Assembly (NCBI GenBank): GCA_003116975.1
Contig: BGKB01000069.1
Location: 248,001 to 312,000 of the forward strand
Direction of reading: 5' to 3'
Length of the DNA stretch: 64,000 bases
DNA from: Aurantiochytrium sp. KH105
Lineage: Eukaryota; Sar; Bigyra; Thraustochytrida; Thraustochytriidae
In this document: positions 28,101-35,729 of the stretch, piece after piece
Numbering within the stretch: the first letter of the stretch is position 1
Layout: each line of letters opens with the position of its first letter
Translations under genes and position numbers: made by a program
The notes under the pieces: generated by a model
Told to the model about the DNA's origin: nothing
Databases searched by the model: none
The model's input: the letters and a program-made list of their open reading frames with translations, nothing else

Positions 28101-29835
28101 CGAAGCCGTGATCATCGCGATGGCGCGCCGCGACCCACGGCCTGGCGCCTTGCTTTTGGCCCGGGCATGCAAGGGCGACATCAAGCTGTCGGTGGCCGTG
28201 ATTCGCGAGCTCCTTTCGTCCATGGACACCAGCATTAGCATGCTTGAGATCTCGAATACGACAGTAGAATCGATTTGTGCGCGCATCAAGGCTGTCGCGC
28301 TCGCGTTGAGCGCCGTGGGCTCGATCGAGGATGGCCATCTTTACGAACGTAGTCGCGAGATTGTCCACTCGTGCCTGACGCACATGATTCAGCTCCAAAA
28401 GGAGGTAAAGAGTCTTGCGTCTCGTCAGGAAGCGAACCGCACGGGGGCGCGGTATCCGCAGAGTATCTACTACGACTCGGAGACGGAGGATATGTACCAT
28501 GTCAACGTGTATGCGGTGTACCGACTCGCAAAAACGCTGGGTCAGCTGTATGTTATCAATGCTGGTGTGCGAGAGGTTATGAATGAGTTCCAGCAGCACT
28601 GGGTGGACTGGGTTCCCAAGTGGCTTGACTCGCATTCGTACAAACGCGCGCTCGGCGGCAACATGGACGTTTGGACGCGTTCTGTGGCGAAGGGTCGCAC
28701 GGTGCGGTTGCTGATGCGGGCCGCCGCCATGGCGCATCCGAAGTTCCGCTACAAGATGCTCCCGCCTGAAAAGGTGACGATCATTGTCAAAGGTGCGGGC
28801 ACGCCGGAGTGCAATGGCGAATACATCTTTGATGGCTACTTTCGTCCGAATGAGAGCAACCAGATCGATTCCGTTACACCCAAGTTTGTCAAGTTCGTCA
28901 GAGGCCGTCCTTACAACTTGTACAGGTGCCAAGTAAAGGACAAACAGTACACGTGGTACATTTCTGAGCTCTCGGCTAAGCCGGGTACGAACAGCGACAC
29001 TGATTATTACAGTTCGCACCAAGGCAACCCAAGCAGCATGCCTCCCGAGGGAGGTTGGACTCCTTGCGGGCAAGGCGCAAAACCCGCACCTTCGCATGTG
29101 CGAATCTTGCGCGAAGCGTTTGATCCGGAAGACGACCCGTGCAAGGCGCTGGAGACACGCAAGCAAATTGCAGCGCAACGGCAGGCCGCAGCGGCAAACA
29201 CGCGCGCTGCTCGTGCCGGAAGTTCGTCTGCGTCGACGACGGTCCCCTCTTCAGCTGGCCCTGCAGCCGCGGCCGCGGCTTCATCAGGAGCGGGATCGGG
29301 CGGCAATTCAAGTTCGAGCGCGTTTACCTCGACACCCAGCGTCTCGCGCGCGACGCCAACGGTGACGCCTGTTGCTTTTTCTTCCGCCGCAAATGCGAAC
29401 AATTCCTTTCATGTGCAGACTTCGGGCGGAGATCGGCACTTGCGTCCGAGTGCTGCATTTGGAGGCGAAGACAACGACGACGAAGGCGAGGATGGTGATG
29501 ATGAAGAGGAAGAGGATGACGAGGATGATGAGCGCGAGACTGGTGCTGGAGAGGATTCGTTCGGCCATGAGGTTGGCGAGTCGGCTTCGAACGACCTCGC
29601 AGCGCTTCGACCATTTGGCGCGGGGAGAAGCGATGACGATGACGACCTTGATGACGCCGCAAGCGATCAGGCTGTGATCCCTGGCGGATCTGTTGATGGT
29701 GATTTTGACGATGATCGCGATAATTTGTCGACTGCGTCTGGCTCAGGCAGCGACCAACAGCAGCAGCAACGGCAGCAGCAACAGCAGCAGCATCAACAGC
29801 AGCAGCCGTCCCTTGGTGAACCTCACCACATGTAA
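19156..29835 (+). CDS. Giant ubiquitin-specific protease (USP9X/USP24/USP34-like)
   Basis: A 3,559-residue cysteine protease encoded without a visible intron. The USP catalytic core begins with the Cys box GLVNQGATCYQNSVLQQ (nucleophile C2100). It continues with finger cysteines (LECEVCNTKD) and the LPPVLVVQLQRFDFD motif, and ends at the His box GANFGHYYSFI (H2470) followed by WFRFDDERVTPFD. All core catalytic features are intact, so it should remove ubiquitin from substrates. About 2,080 residues of helical, ARM/HEAT-like sequence precede the core and ~1,000 follow. This layout matches the very large USP9X/24/34 group. Low-complexity segments include an Asp run (~23707-23730), a Gly/Met stretch inside the catalytic region, acidic tracts and a Gln-rich C-terminus. 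The ATG at 19156 gives MGATPRDMDPP. The substrate is unknown. Confidence 0.93.
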   Translation: MGATPRDMDPPGVNPGAAGAGGNANAGMQQTTPSGMDRQQLQQLTYVSNLYVENQSVEYAPCGKAMAVALQFAGSPEVEAFMRECIEGVVGIFLEQTAHSVLVKLLHNFQVVLQGTCELVLHDLKKYQHVQYLQLLARILSPDAVFYSTPDAMDAELTSREVIKRSRGFKVREIVVKTFYEKGGFDLLEQMMTGKVPVRRTQGGSGDPGVSETAGGASTGENLNSSSSSTGQARSLTANEVVLLLEPFVQAQDLIGRERAEAACRAAIQAVERMDEEALKTQRTVELAKLRKALKVVLGDDERLRYFLRTLALRTFTSSAFQLRKLGLDLIGELVTDAQQAGARSMGSTDGLGSSMSTTAPPPPPPPPPAGAGAADDDMFDTKTMHEWLVDNEVLEKLFGSTDALHPALVGRSQRLLEFMARGAAMQEKHVDLMFKCCVGHHDSVRGAVQSLLAELAVDHDVHPPTAAYILRCASRLVDDHRGDMLFFVEKLMSCGTASAGYKSNLSLCEVSVLQALLDLLWRLLETTTDLSSPRRKQLVDFVVEVLRMPNACMLRARHIVTYIEILQASAQDAQATKPETASQAVRISTAYELLQKIILMFDVIQVSSSPLSSTGRSFVNSTFESASQSYSAAFPGSNAAFESSPDNGAGLAADADAINSSSSRDAPGTGDEETHASLIVQEDGDGAKQLRTQSGLILELQERYKLLELVVEEIKAHCHRTSMSVKVTREQLLTHMQTLQIRLDFLQYCVSRSRLMLKFELVHQLWEALAQPLEREICMVWLRQVAVVDNGLCPGLSAEVTSQVFSQLLCGDMEFKQLSEPGFKCFSAFFLDVNRAEDILDGEALNHVGVANATSESISSTILDTHVKAADAESSAAADSTAPVSASSSTPSQEEKNNTSSPSSQLVETENGGSSTTTISSGKGEKVKKMQKHRSSIFTEFNQTPRNRSSGTEPSSATGGNPAATSLTSPNNALSPSALTSSHMFGFTFSSGPTRSDQSSASDIRISVVKRADVVGIDTLWRIVESAPEATSARAMDLLLQVQCRIEALGSETASTGASDVDISEDPIVDIAGDLEPDAGAPGPHLTDQKTGLERRRAFLDRTFALLEQSVTSNGSGTARVQRCIRLITNYLNAFPQTARLIPHAPPRGAELHFQVHHDKVLLFSKRDIGKALQISVPGTITSQVRRAQAARYMHGMILDYDKVSKEHSIWLVDGSRIRRDMGSMDPLDHGIKSASSNNIYQMLARATLDPRSLPVQPSPGVIAEDDVEQAARSYRALILHAREKHTLGALQQMILEDLVAKDELHCPLNQRTISLSVPIFHKSQRGLGHNQQPGQFVSRSADYGHERVLIGMQNTLDSILPEADQAAGVNRTATSRILRYVVYVDVDETAEMEAPISEVERDADLPSMLITTEGSKYVSMLMRLLDDPSISNTTRVELWELLQTLPTDQGMLRRLSEASKTAVDWGEELRPHGPFMLRALYVLMIVNRLIGNQQSRSRFEMSDGAAIADELDEGDDDDDDDDDVSMEEDFVAPKTSSRGVVENGSLTEASTWRSYFFKTEGFQEVVWLLGRILSESSDTGRVEQGWYWVWQQSVALPVVMRIIRFCVRGSLAGATTGTAQDPHTGKNAAPLRVQAGGRVKDVQMEDFKPARGMAFSPASKESISRHSDLKLLARNLSVLIVLAHRATCSQSGIHAEAERMASASQEMSASGGGDAEEIPIPSLPEDGPDEDETEDDESDEPAETGSGFGYGEDDLGMTLDRDASAGGRGNGKDQASESDNAMLEVLVDAVQTSFMVLQSNEALGAEFLASQVHHQQAHHLAWLGASSVVDVLALSRFSVVRDMLRDLLSMLCSFSEENRLAVESLAHETLYTIPRNCPTCDDYFAFVRREIIQGQFRVDRFTRLVIARLVQYPALSRQQIRREAKLLNSFGAALRAQTFKPRPGRPRRSVANEDSPQYIAIKTVTLTLLDDTLIGYLDLMELILQEDKTVCEDASMCTPLMESLFHRFLMAVPSASKKRASAIASLPDVRTRVFGLLRLMAEASDRCLKWLVDASSQFVRDTPVPVTRQGRLDWSFKPVDFRKSPSGFVGLVNQGATCYQNSVLQQLFMAPALRDWILHAPGVLGSIVASRTDAINRALDDGVQDEISPHEEDEGAEYLWNDIPRMRDSKKNRLLRALQYTFTFLKHSDKRFFNPRGFVNESAGLKLTDGHLSQNDAIEFYSRLVDYLEETTQGKSQCKALQDMLYVRTCTMNVRNCDGKHRTESEVGTPFLTLNVRSGMAGPTLHSLDDALESWFKAEKLSGLECEVCNTKDKERRFEADQIKCFSKLPPVLVVQLQRFDFDYEIMQPTKLNHRVSFEHRIDLYRFTRAAVMEKFDEEASRANPATPSVEAAEVVSGSTKVEGSAGRASPALAQSSEPVKLAESDGKEESPEGTDADEDAAIKPKPNTVYELSGVVVHQGSGANFGHYYSFIKDRRSGSWFRFDDERVTPFDVRNLEEECFGGPLGSGGGSQGGWSSSSNSGGMNMGGMNLGLGGMGKFKQYGARDNNAYLLLYELLDGPRSGVATAYQPKLSMPRAPSMSSAPVLESPATNSLGFARAGQLVCRLQVWLRQARLALTAKHRLKKIEQDVWEDNQRTLRHGLVMVPTFMDFCLGLLQIQSTDEDTLEATAKMGLIVYTRATLRIHSLKSRLRVWDTKLRDLLRRSLDMAPGVIPWFLGAVCKPDIRHDTLEPLLQHCTEKAARSFAVSLLNDVIGLAVDAAWGPSIAEGPCAPQQAVEGALVQFVDVMCGLLPMEPTNCRFMRPYFAVWQGLCRAPPLRDMLLERDVDVLLLRVYQLADPSLRAAGRNRGSSLDLHSAQQQQAGALSGVVEGDFSALVDALTLLLMGSTSDESYRRLARLSGYYEDPMSADGDGDAEDIEDEFGEEPGIVGAGEEGTVEHARSSTMSWFMRQARMSRAVRLARGMPSKGDAPSTTAHLPEAVIIAMARRDPRPGALLLARACKGDIKLSVAVIRELLSSMDTSISMLEISNTTVESICARIKAVALALSAVGSIEDGHLYERSREIVHSCLTHMIQLQKEVKSLASRQEANRTGARYPQSIYYDSETEDMYHVNVYAVYRLAKTLGQLYVINAGVREVMNEFQQHWVDWVPKWLDSHSYKRALGGNMDVWTRSVAKGRTVRLLMRAAAMAHPKFRYKMLPPEKVTIIVKGAGTPECNGEYIFDGYFRPNESNQIDSVTPKFVKFVRGRPYNLYRCQVKDKQYTWYISELSAKPGTNSDTDYYSSHQGNPSSMPPEGGWTPCGQGAKPAPSHVRILREAFDPEDDPCKALETRKQIAAQRQAAAANTRAARAGSSSASTTVPSSAGPAAAAAASSGAGSGGNSSSSAFTSTPSVSRATPTVTPVAFSSAANANNSFHVQTSGGDRHLRPSAAFGGEDNDDEGEDGDDEEEEDDEDDERETGAGEDSFGHEVGESASNDLAALRPFGAGRSDDDDDLDDAASDQAVIPGGSVDGDFDDDRDNLSTASGSGSDQQQQQRQQQQQQHQQQQPSLGEPHHM
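29755..29811 (+). repeat. CAG-rich polyglutamine tract
   Basis: An in-frame CAG/CAA-rich run encodes the Gln-rich end of the deubiquitinase, interrupted by Arg and His codons. Confidence 0.85.
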
Positions 29836-30099
29836 GGAAAAAGAGGAGCGTATGGGAGGAAGCACATGAGCTGTGAGCGACGACAGAGACACATCATTTG
29901 CATGCATACCGCTCACTCAATTCATTGGTTAAAAACCCAAACAAGGTGAAAGTTGACATGAACCAAAATTATAATTGAAAAGAAAGAAGGTAGATAGGAC
30001 GGTGGGTAGCTTTGGGGAAGGATCGAGTTGAACTGCGTTGGCTTTGGCTTGGGCTTCGGCCAAGAGAGAGATCAGGTACGACGACAGCCAGCGAAGGTT

Positions 30100-31632
30100 T
30101 TAGAGCTTGCTCTTGGTCTTGTCCGCGGCGGCTGTGCGAATGGGCTCATAAGTGTCGAGGAGAAGGTTGTCGCGGGGCTGGGTGGCAAAGTGATCGGCAA
30201 GATTTCGCGTAATGACGTGCTCTTCGCAAATATGTGCAACGGAAGGCGTGCCCATGAGGCGCATGCACATCTCGAGCTCGTCCTTGAAGATCTCGATCAT
30301 GCGCTCGACGCCCTCGGGTCCGAAGGCAGCGAGAGAATAGATGGAAGGACGGCCGATGCCAACGGCCGTGGCGCCAAGTGCGAGAGCCTTGAAGATATCC
30401 GCGCCACGGCGAATGCCGCCGTCTACGTAGACCTCAAAGTGCTGCTTGGAGTAGCCCGGCTCCTTGCGCAGGGCCGTCATGACCTCGGGGAGAACCTCGA
30501 TGCCGGAACGGGCCAGATCGAGCTGGCGACCGCCGTGGTTGGAGAGAACGATGCCGGCGCAACCGTAGCGGAGCGCAAGCACGGCGTCCTCGGCACACTG
30601 TACGCCCTTGAGGATGATGGGGAGCTTGGTGTTCTCAAAGAACCACTGAAGGTCCTCCCACTTGAGAGAGGGGTCAATAAAGGAGGAGATGGCGCGGGTG
30701 ACGCCCTGGTCGCGGTTCACCTTGCCTTCGGTCTCGTCAGCCTTTTGGATCGAGGTCCCCTGCTTGGAGAACTTGTTGCGCATGTCCTTCTCGCGGCGGC
30801 CGAGCTGCGGGGCATCGACTGTGATGAAGAGCGCGCGAACGCCCTCGGCCTCGATACGCTGAATGTACTCGAGCGTGCGCTGGCGGTTCTGGTTGACGTA
30901 GAGCTGGGAGAAGACGATTTGGCCGTCTGCGCGCGCGTCGAGCATCTCGTCGACGGAGCACGAGGAGAGCGTGGGGATCATCTGGATGATGCCGCTGGCA
31001 TGCGCGGCACGGCAGAGGGCCTGTTCTCCGTCCGGATGGGCGAGGCGGCCAAGGGCGGTGGCGCTAATGTAAAGAGGGATGGAGGTGTCGAAGCCGAGGA
31101 TCTGCGAGGAGAGGTCGATCTTGGCGACGTCGACGAGAACGCGGGGGCGCAGCCAGATGCGCTGGAAGGCGTTGTGGTTCTCGCGCAGGGTGATTTCGTC
31201 GTCGCTGCCGCTGGAGTAGTAGGCCCATCCCTCCTTGTTCATTTTCAGCTTGGCGACCTGCTCAAAGTCGAAGGCGTTGAGCATTTGCGAGACGTCGAGT
31301 TCGATGGGTTCCTGGTTTTCGTCTTCGTCATCGTCATTCTTGGGTGCGGCGACGACGTGCTCCGGCTTGATGGTGCTCTTGTCGATCTTGCCGATGACGA
31401 CGTCGGGGCTGAGGAGGCGCTCGGCGATGTCGGCGGGGTGGACCTGCTGGAAGGGCGCGCTGGCGTCCATGCCTGCGGCGCTCGTGATGATCTTGGACCC
31501 TCCCGGGTGGGCCTTGTGGAAGTCCGTGAGGTCATAGACCTTGCCGCACAGCACGAGCCAGCAGTCGTCCTCCGCGTTGTGCTTCTGCACCTCCTCCATG
31601 CTCACCGTCCTCAGCTCCTTGCGCGCCGCCAT
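30100..31632 (-). CDS. Cytochrome b5 / FMN-dependent 2-hydroxy-acid (L-lactate) dehydrogenase with PTS1
   Basis: A 510-residue flavocytochrome b2-like enzyme. The frame stays open to 32058, but only through a GTG; the only suitable ATG is at 31632 (MAARKELRTV). Residues ~8-85 are a cytochrome b5 domain (WLVLCGKVYDLTDF; haem ligands probably H42 in HPGG and H65). The rest is an FMN alpha-hydroxy-acid dehydrogenase barrel. Its active-site residues are all visible: Tyr in WAYYSSG, Tyr in SQLYVNQ, Asp in ITVDAPQLGRRE, Lys in ILKGVQ, and the base H366 with Arg in SNHGGRQLD. It should oxidise L-lactate or a related acid and pass electrons through haem. Yeast Cyb2p sits in the mitochondrial intermembrane space, but this protein ends in SKL, a peroxisomal signal. 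It converges on the deubiquitinase 264 bp away. Confidence 0.92.
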   Translation of the reverse strand: MAARKELRTVSMEEVQKHNAEDDCWLVLCGKVYDLTDFHKAHPGGSKIITSAAGMDASAPFQQVHPADIAERLLSPDVVIGKIDKSTIKPEHVVAAPKNDDDEDENQEPIELDVSQMLNAFDFEQVAKLKMNKEGWAYYSSGSDDEITLRENHNAFQRIWLRPRVLVDVAKIDLSSQILGFDTSIPLYISATALGRLAHPDGEQALCRAAHASGIIQMIPTLSSCSVDEMLDARADGQIVFSQLYVNQNRQRTLEYIQRIEAEGVRALFITVDAPQLGRREKDMRNKFSKQGTSIQKADETEGKVNRDQGVTRAISSFIDPSLKWEDLQWFFENTKLPIILKGVQCAEDAVLALRYGCAGIVLSNHGGRQLDLARSGIEVLPEVMTALRKEPGYSKQHFEVYVDGGIRRGADIFKALALGATAVGIGRPSIYSLAAFGPEGVERMIEIFKDELEMCMRLMGTPSVAHICEEHVITRNLADHFATQPRDNLLLDTYEPIRTAAADKTKSKL

Positions 31633-33749
31633 CTTCTCCTGCTCCTCCTCCTGCTCCTTCTTCTTCTTCTTCTTCCTCGCGACCGCGTCCGTGCGCCTGC
31701 GTGCTCGCGTGCCTGCGTATGTCTGGCGCGCCTGCCAAGCTAGCGAGCTCGCTAGCTGCTCCGAGTTCAGGCTTTGCTGCCCGCGCGTTCCCAGTTTGCC
31801 GGGCCTCCTCCTCCCCTGCTCAGCTCCCTCCCGCTGCGCTTCCTCCTCCTCCGCGCTGCCGCCTCGCCCCCCCCGCGAGCTGCACGCCGCGGCGCGAGGC
31901 CGCGCGGGCGCCGCGCGTGCACCGCCGCGCGCGACGGCGCCCGGAGACGAAGCAAGCCAGGCGGGCGAGGGGAGGGATCCGCGCGCGAGATCCTGCGCGC
32001 GAGATCCTGCGCGAGAGCAGAGCAGAGCAGAGCAGCCCAGAGAGAGAAAACGCAGCACAGTCAGACAGCGCGGCGGCGGCGGAATTGGGCGCCGCGGCGC
32101 AGCGGCAGCGCAGTCAGACGGCGGCGAGGCGCGTCCGACCGCGGCGCGGAGACCGCGAACGGACCCGCTTGCGCTTCCCCGGCTGGGCTCTCGAGCCCCG
32201 CGCCGCTCCGCTGCGGCGCGCCGCGTCGCCTCGCCTCGCGTCGATTTGGGGCCGAGGAGGAGGAGGACGGGCGAGGGGCGTGCGTCTGGATTGAGTTTTC
32301 AAGCTGGGGGTTGGGAAGACGTCGTGCCTTTATTAGAGCGCCTTGATGGACGGGCTCAGCATTGCAAGCGCAGCATAGCATAGCGTAGCATTGCGTAGCA
32401 TATAGCGCGGAGGATGGACCGAAGGATGATCGTGGCGATGCAGTGACGGGCGAAGAGCGATGGATCTCTCCACGCAGCTGCAGCGGCTGCGGCTGGATCT
32501 GCATCGTGGCGGTGCAGGCGACGGGAAGCAAGCCCGCGGCCGATCTTCGGGATGCTGCTTTCGCGCGTTGCCGAGGCGTGACGAACTCGCGGGATCGAGG
32601 CCGAATTCGCAGCTGCACCTAGGTGCAGGTGGCGGCGCAGTGCATCCATGCGTCGTCCGTCCTGTGAGCCGCGACAGCGACGCGCCCATGATGGCCGGCC
32701 GGCACCGTTCGGGGAATCGCGCAGCAGGGTCACCGGCGGCGTCTGTGGCTGGGCTGGGCTGGGCGGGGCTGGCTGGCTGGCGCTCGCTCGCTCGCTCACT
32801 AGCTAGCTAGCTAGCTAGCGCAGATGCGGTCACCGGTGACGGGTGACGTACGCGTGCGGCAGCGGCCGGTGCGGCCGGTGCGGCGGGCAGCGGCAAGGCG
32901 AACAAGATCGCGGTGTGGAGTGAATGCAAGGTTGGATTCAGGCTGCTTGGCTTGGCTTGGCTTGGCTTGGCTTGGCTTGGCTTGGCTTGGCTTGGCTTGG
33001 CTTGGCTTGGCTTGGCTTGGCTTGGCTTGGCTTGGCTTGGCTTGGCTTGGCTTGACGACTGGGCTTGTTTTGGCTCAGCTACGGCTGGCTGGCTGGCTGG
33101 GAGACCTCTCTCTCTGTTGGGCCATCGGTCCATCTCTAGAAGTCGCGGTCAGGTGATTTGGCTGACTGTGAGGCCTGGATCGGAGACCATGCTGCGGCAG
33201 CGACCGGAGGATGCTACTGACTGTAAATGAATCGCCAAAACGGGCTTCCTGGCAAGCGATGCCGCGGCGGGAACACAAAAGGTAGTGTAGAACGGCAGCC
33301 GCGGACTGACTCAGGAATTGAACATGAGAGGGACAGTGAGGACCCACGAGAAACGCAAGTTCGGACATCGCGACTTGATCGGTGGCCAATCGGGATCGAT
33401 GGGCTCTCTACAGTTACAGCTACAGCAACTGCAGGCTGAAACGACAAGCTATTGATTGGTTGGTACTGCTGCCCAGGGAGGCTGAATGGAATGAAGAAGA
33501 ATTGACAAATTATACTTTACGGACACGACAATCGACGCGAAGTCGCTGTCGAAGGTATGTATGCATGCATGCAAGATCTGGCGCGCGAAAAAAGAAAAGG
33601 GGTCAGCCAGGCGGGGTTCGTTCGAGTTGGGCAGGGAAATGTGAACAAAAGGAAGAGGAGGTTATAGACGTATGGTGGTGGTGTTTGGTTCCTTCACTTC
33701 CATCCTCCTTTGGTTCGTTGGTGCGTTCGTTGGTGTGGTTCGTTCGTTT
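31633..33749. other. Long repeat-rich spacer
   Basis: This 2.1-kb stretch lies upstream of the FMN dehydrogenase and downstream of the LisH gene. Its parts are a GC-rich leader (31640-32300), (CTAG)n near 32799-32818 and (CTTGG)21. The remainder shows no gene. The Arg/Ala/Pro-rich frames here lack an ATG in good context or any motif. Confidence 0.5.
32946..33050. repeat. (CTTGG)21 microsatellite
   Basis: Twenty-one perfect pentamers, the longest perfect pentamer array in the window. Translation gives a meaningless LGLAW-type repeat in every frame. Confidence 0.97.
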
Positions 33750-35729
33750 TCAATTGTAAGCGACCTTGGAGAGAAAGGAATCAACAGCGTCCACGCCGAG
33801 CTTGCTGTCCCCCGAGGCAGATCCACAGGCCTGCTGCGCCTTGGTCCGGGAACGTGCCGTTGGGGACCGAAACGCTGACGACGATGACGAGGTCTTTCTC
33901 CGCTTAGCGGTCCCCGATGCGGACGACGATGAAGTGGTGGTCTCACTGCTTGAGCCCGATGGCGGCGGGCTCGTCACGCTCGGCGAGATGCAAGATGGCG
34001 TTATCCTGCGTTTGCGGCGCCCATTCGTCGTGCTGCCGCTCTGGCTCTGGGCGCTATTGCTGGCGCCTCCGTCGGCCCCCATGATAGCGTCCGAAGTGTT
34101 GTTGTTGCCGTGGCCAAGGCCGTGAAAGGACGAGGGTGGCAACATGTTGGACTTGCTGCCATCGAGGGTCTTCGACGAGTCCGAAATGAAGGACGAGGAG
34201 GCCTTGGGTGGTGTCCCATTGCTTCGCATGGAGCTCGAGAGACCCGCCCGGGCCGCGCGCAAGGCGTCCGAGACGCTGAGCGGCGTTGAGCCCTGCAGCG
34301 TATCAGATCCGTGAAGATTTGTGTTGAACGACGAGTCATCGCGCAACATTTGCGAAATGTTCGAGCGACCGAGGAGCGAGTTTGCGTCGAGGATCGAGCC
34401 GAGCGACTCGTCGCCGCCAGGCGGAATCGCGGTTCGCGACGGCCGCACGCCCGCGTCGAGGTCGAACGGAAAGATGGGCGACCCCGTCGCGGCCTCGAGG
34501 GGACCGAGCGAGATGTCATGGTCGTGGAGAGGTGTCATGCGGATCCGAGACGAGTCCTTTTCGATTGGTGACGCGTTGGAAAAGCTCATGTTGCTAAAAG
34601 TCAGGCTGTCGTTAAGATGCATGTTCTTTGTCGAGGATGAGGCTGCGTGCGCGCCGTCGTGCTGAAGCATCGTTGGAGACCTGCGCGAGTCGACTTCGGG
34701 CGAGTCGCCGTGAATGTGTGGGGGTCGAATCTGGCGGCCCGATCGGGATCTCCGTGGCGTCGTCGTTCCGGAGGTCATCGACGGTGTAGGAGATCGCGAT
34801 TGTGACCTGCTGGACGAACCCGCTCCCGCGTTGCTCTCGTGTGCCCGCTGTCTGCGGAGGTTGTTATCTGTTGTGTTGCTGCTGCTGCTGCTGCTGCTGC
34901 TCTTTCCATTCGCGACCTTTCTGTGGCCCGAGGTGCCCTCGCTGTTGCTGCCAGCCTTGCTCGAAGACGTCTTGCTGCTACCGATTTTGCCTGCGCTGGT
35001 TTGATGGCCGCCCATGGGCCCATTAAAGGAGTGTCCCAAGGAATCAAAGGACTCTCCCTCGTTCAGAGGGTGCGAATGCGCATTCGAGGAGGAAACACCA
35101 GTGTAGGTGTTGTTGTTGCTGTTGTTGCCTCGTTGCTTGAGATGGTTGGACATGGACCCAATGGGGTGCGAATGGGAGGCTGATGATGACTTGGGGCCAC
35201 TGCTCCCGCCACTGTGTGAAGACGGAATGCGTCCGTTATGCAGGCCTGCAATCTTCTTCTTGCCAGGGTATCCAGAGCTTGCCGAGGAGCCATTGCTCAC
35301 TCGTGGTGGCAGGCCTGGGCCATCGATCTCGTTCGACTTTGACGGATCGCTGCTTCCCGAAATCCGGACGCGGCGCTCAGAGAATTCGCTCGAAGACACG
35401 CGCTCAAGGGCGCGCTCCTTGATGGCCGTGTAGTCCTGGACCAAGACGGAAATTTTCTCCATAAAGTCGAGCGTCTCATTGTGCAGACCCGAGTCTTTGA
35501 GCGCGATCGTATTGTGTAGCTTTTCTGCGCGCAGCCGCAAGTAGTCTTGGAGGATGGCGCCGAGATCACGGAGCGAGCCCGGTCGCGGCTCGACAATGGT
35601 CCATTGCTGCTTGGCCTCGGCAAGAAGGGCGGAGAAGCTGCTTTTCAGCCCTTTGCTCCGCAAGTAGTGCAACATAATGAGCACGACCTCATGGGGGGCC
35701 ACCTCGTCTTCCGAGGTGCCGCCGGGCAT
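33750..35729 (-). CDS. LisH-domain protein, Ser-rich
   Basis: A 659-residue protein. Residues ~11-42 fit a LisH dimerisation motif (HEVVLIMLHYLRSKGLKSSFSAL), followed by ~70 helical residues (ILQDYLRLRAEKLHNTIALKD). The remainder is almost entirely Ser/Gly/Asn-rich and probably disordered, with many SP sites and basic patches that could be nuclear signals (GRRKRRITPS, KRRKTSSSS). Unlike many LisH proteins there is no WD40, CTLH or RING domain, so no complex can be named. The final residues (GVDAVDSFLSKV) form a short helix that might be a docking peptide. The start at 35729 is an ATG. A role as a dimeric nuclear scaffold or regulator is only an inference. Confidence 0.8.
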   Translation of the reverse strand: MPGGTSEDEVAPHEVVLIMLHYLRSKGLKSSFSALLAEAKQQWTIVEPRPGSLRDLGAILQDYLRLRAEKLHNTIALKDSGLHNETLDFMEKISVLVQDYTAIKERALERVSSSEFSERRVRISGSSDPSKSNEIDGPGLPPRVSNGSSASSGYPGKKKIAGLHNGRIPSSHSGGSSGPKSSSASHSHPIGSMSNHLKQRGNNSNNNTYTGVSSSNAHSHPLNEGESFDSLGHSFNGPMGGHQTSAGKIGSSKTSSSKAGSNSEGTSGHRKVANGKSSSSSSSSNTTDNNLRRQRAHESNAGAGSSSRSQSRSPTPSMTSGTTTPRRSRSGRQIRPPHIHGDSPEVDSRRSPTMLQHDGAHAASSSTKNMHLNDSLTFSNMSFSNASPIEKDSSRIRMTPLHDHDISLGPLEAATGSPIFPFDLDAGVRPSRTAIPPGGDESLGSILDANSLLGRSNISQMLRDDSSFNTNLHGSDTLQGSTPLSVSDALRAARAGLSSSMRSNGTPPKASSSFISDSSKTLDGSKSNMLPPSSFHGLGHGNNNTSDAIMGADGGASNSAQSQSGSTTNGRRKRRITPSCISPSVTSPPPSGSSSETTTSSSSASGTAKRRKTSSSSSAFRSPTARSRTKAQQACGSASGDSKLGVDAVDSFLSKVAYN

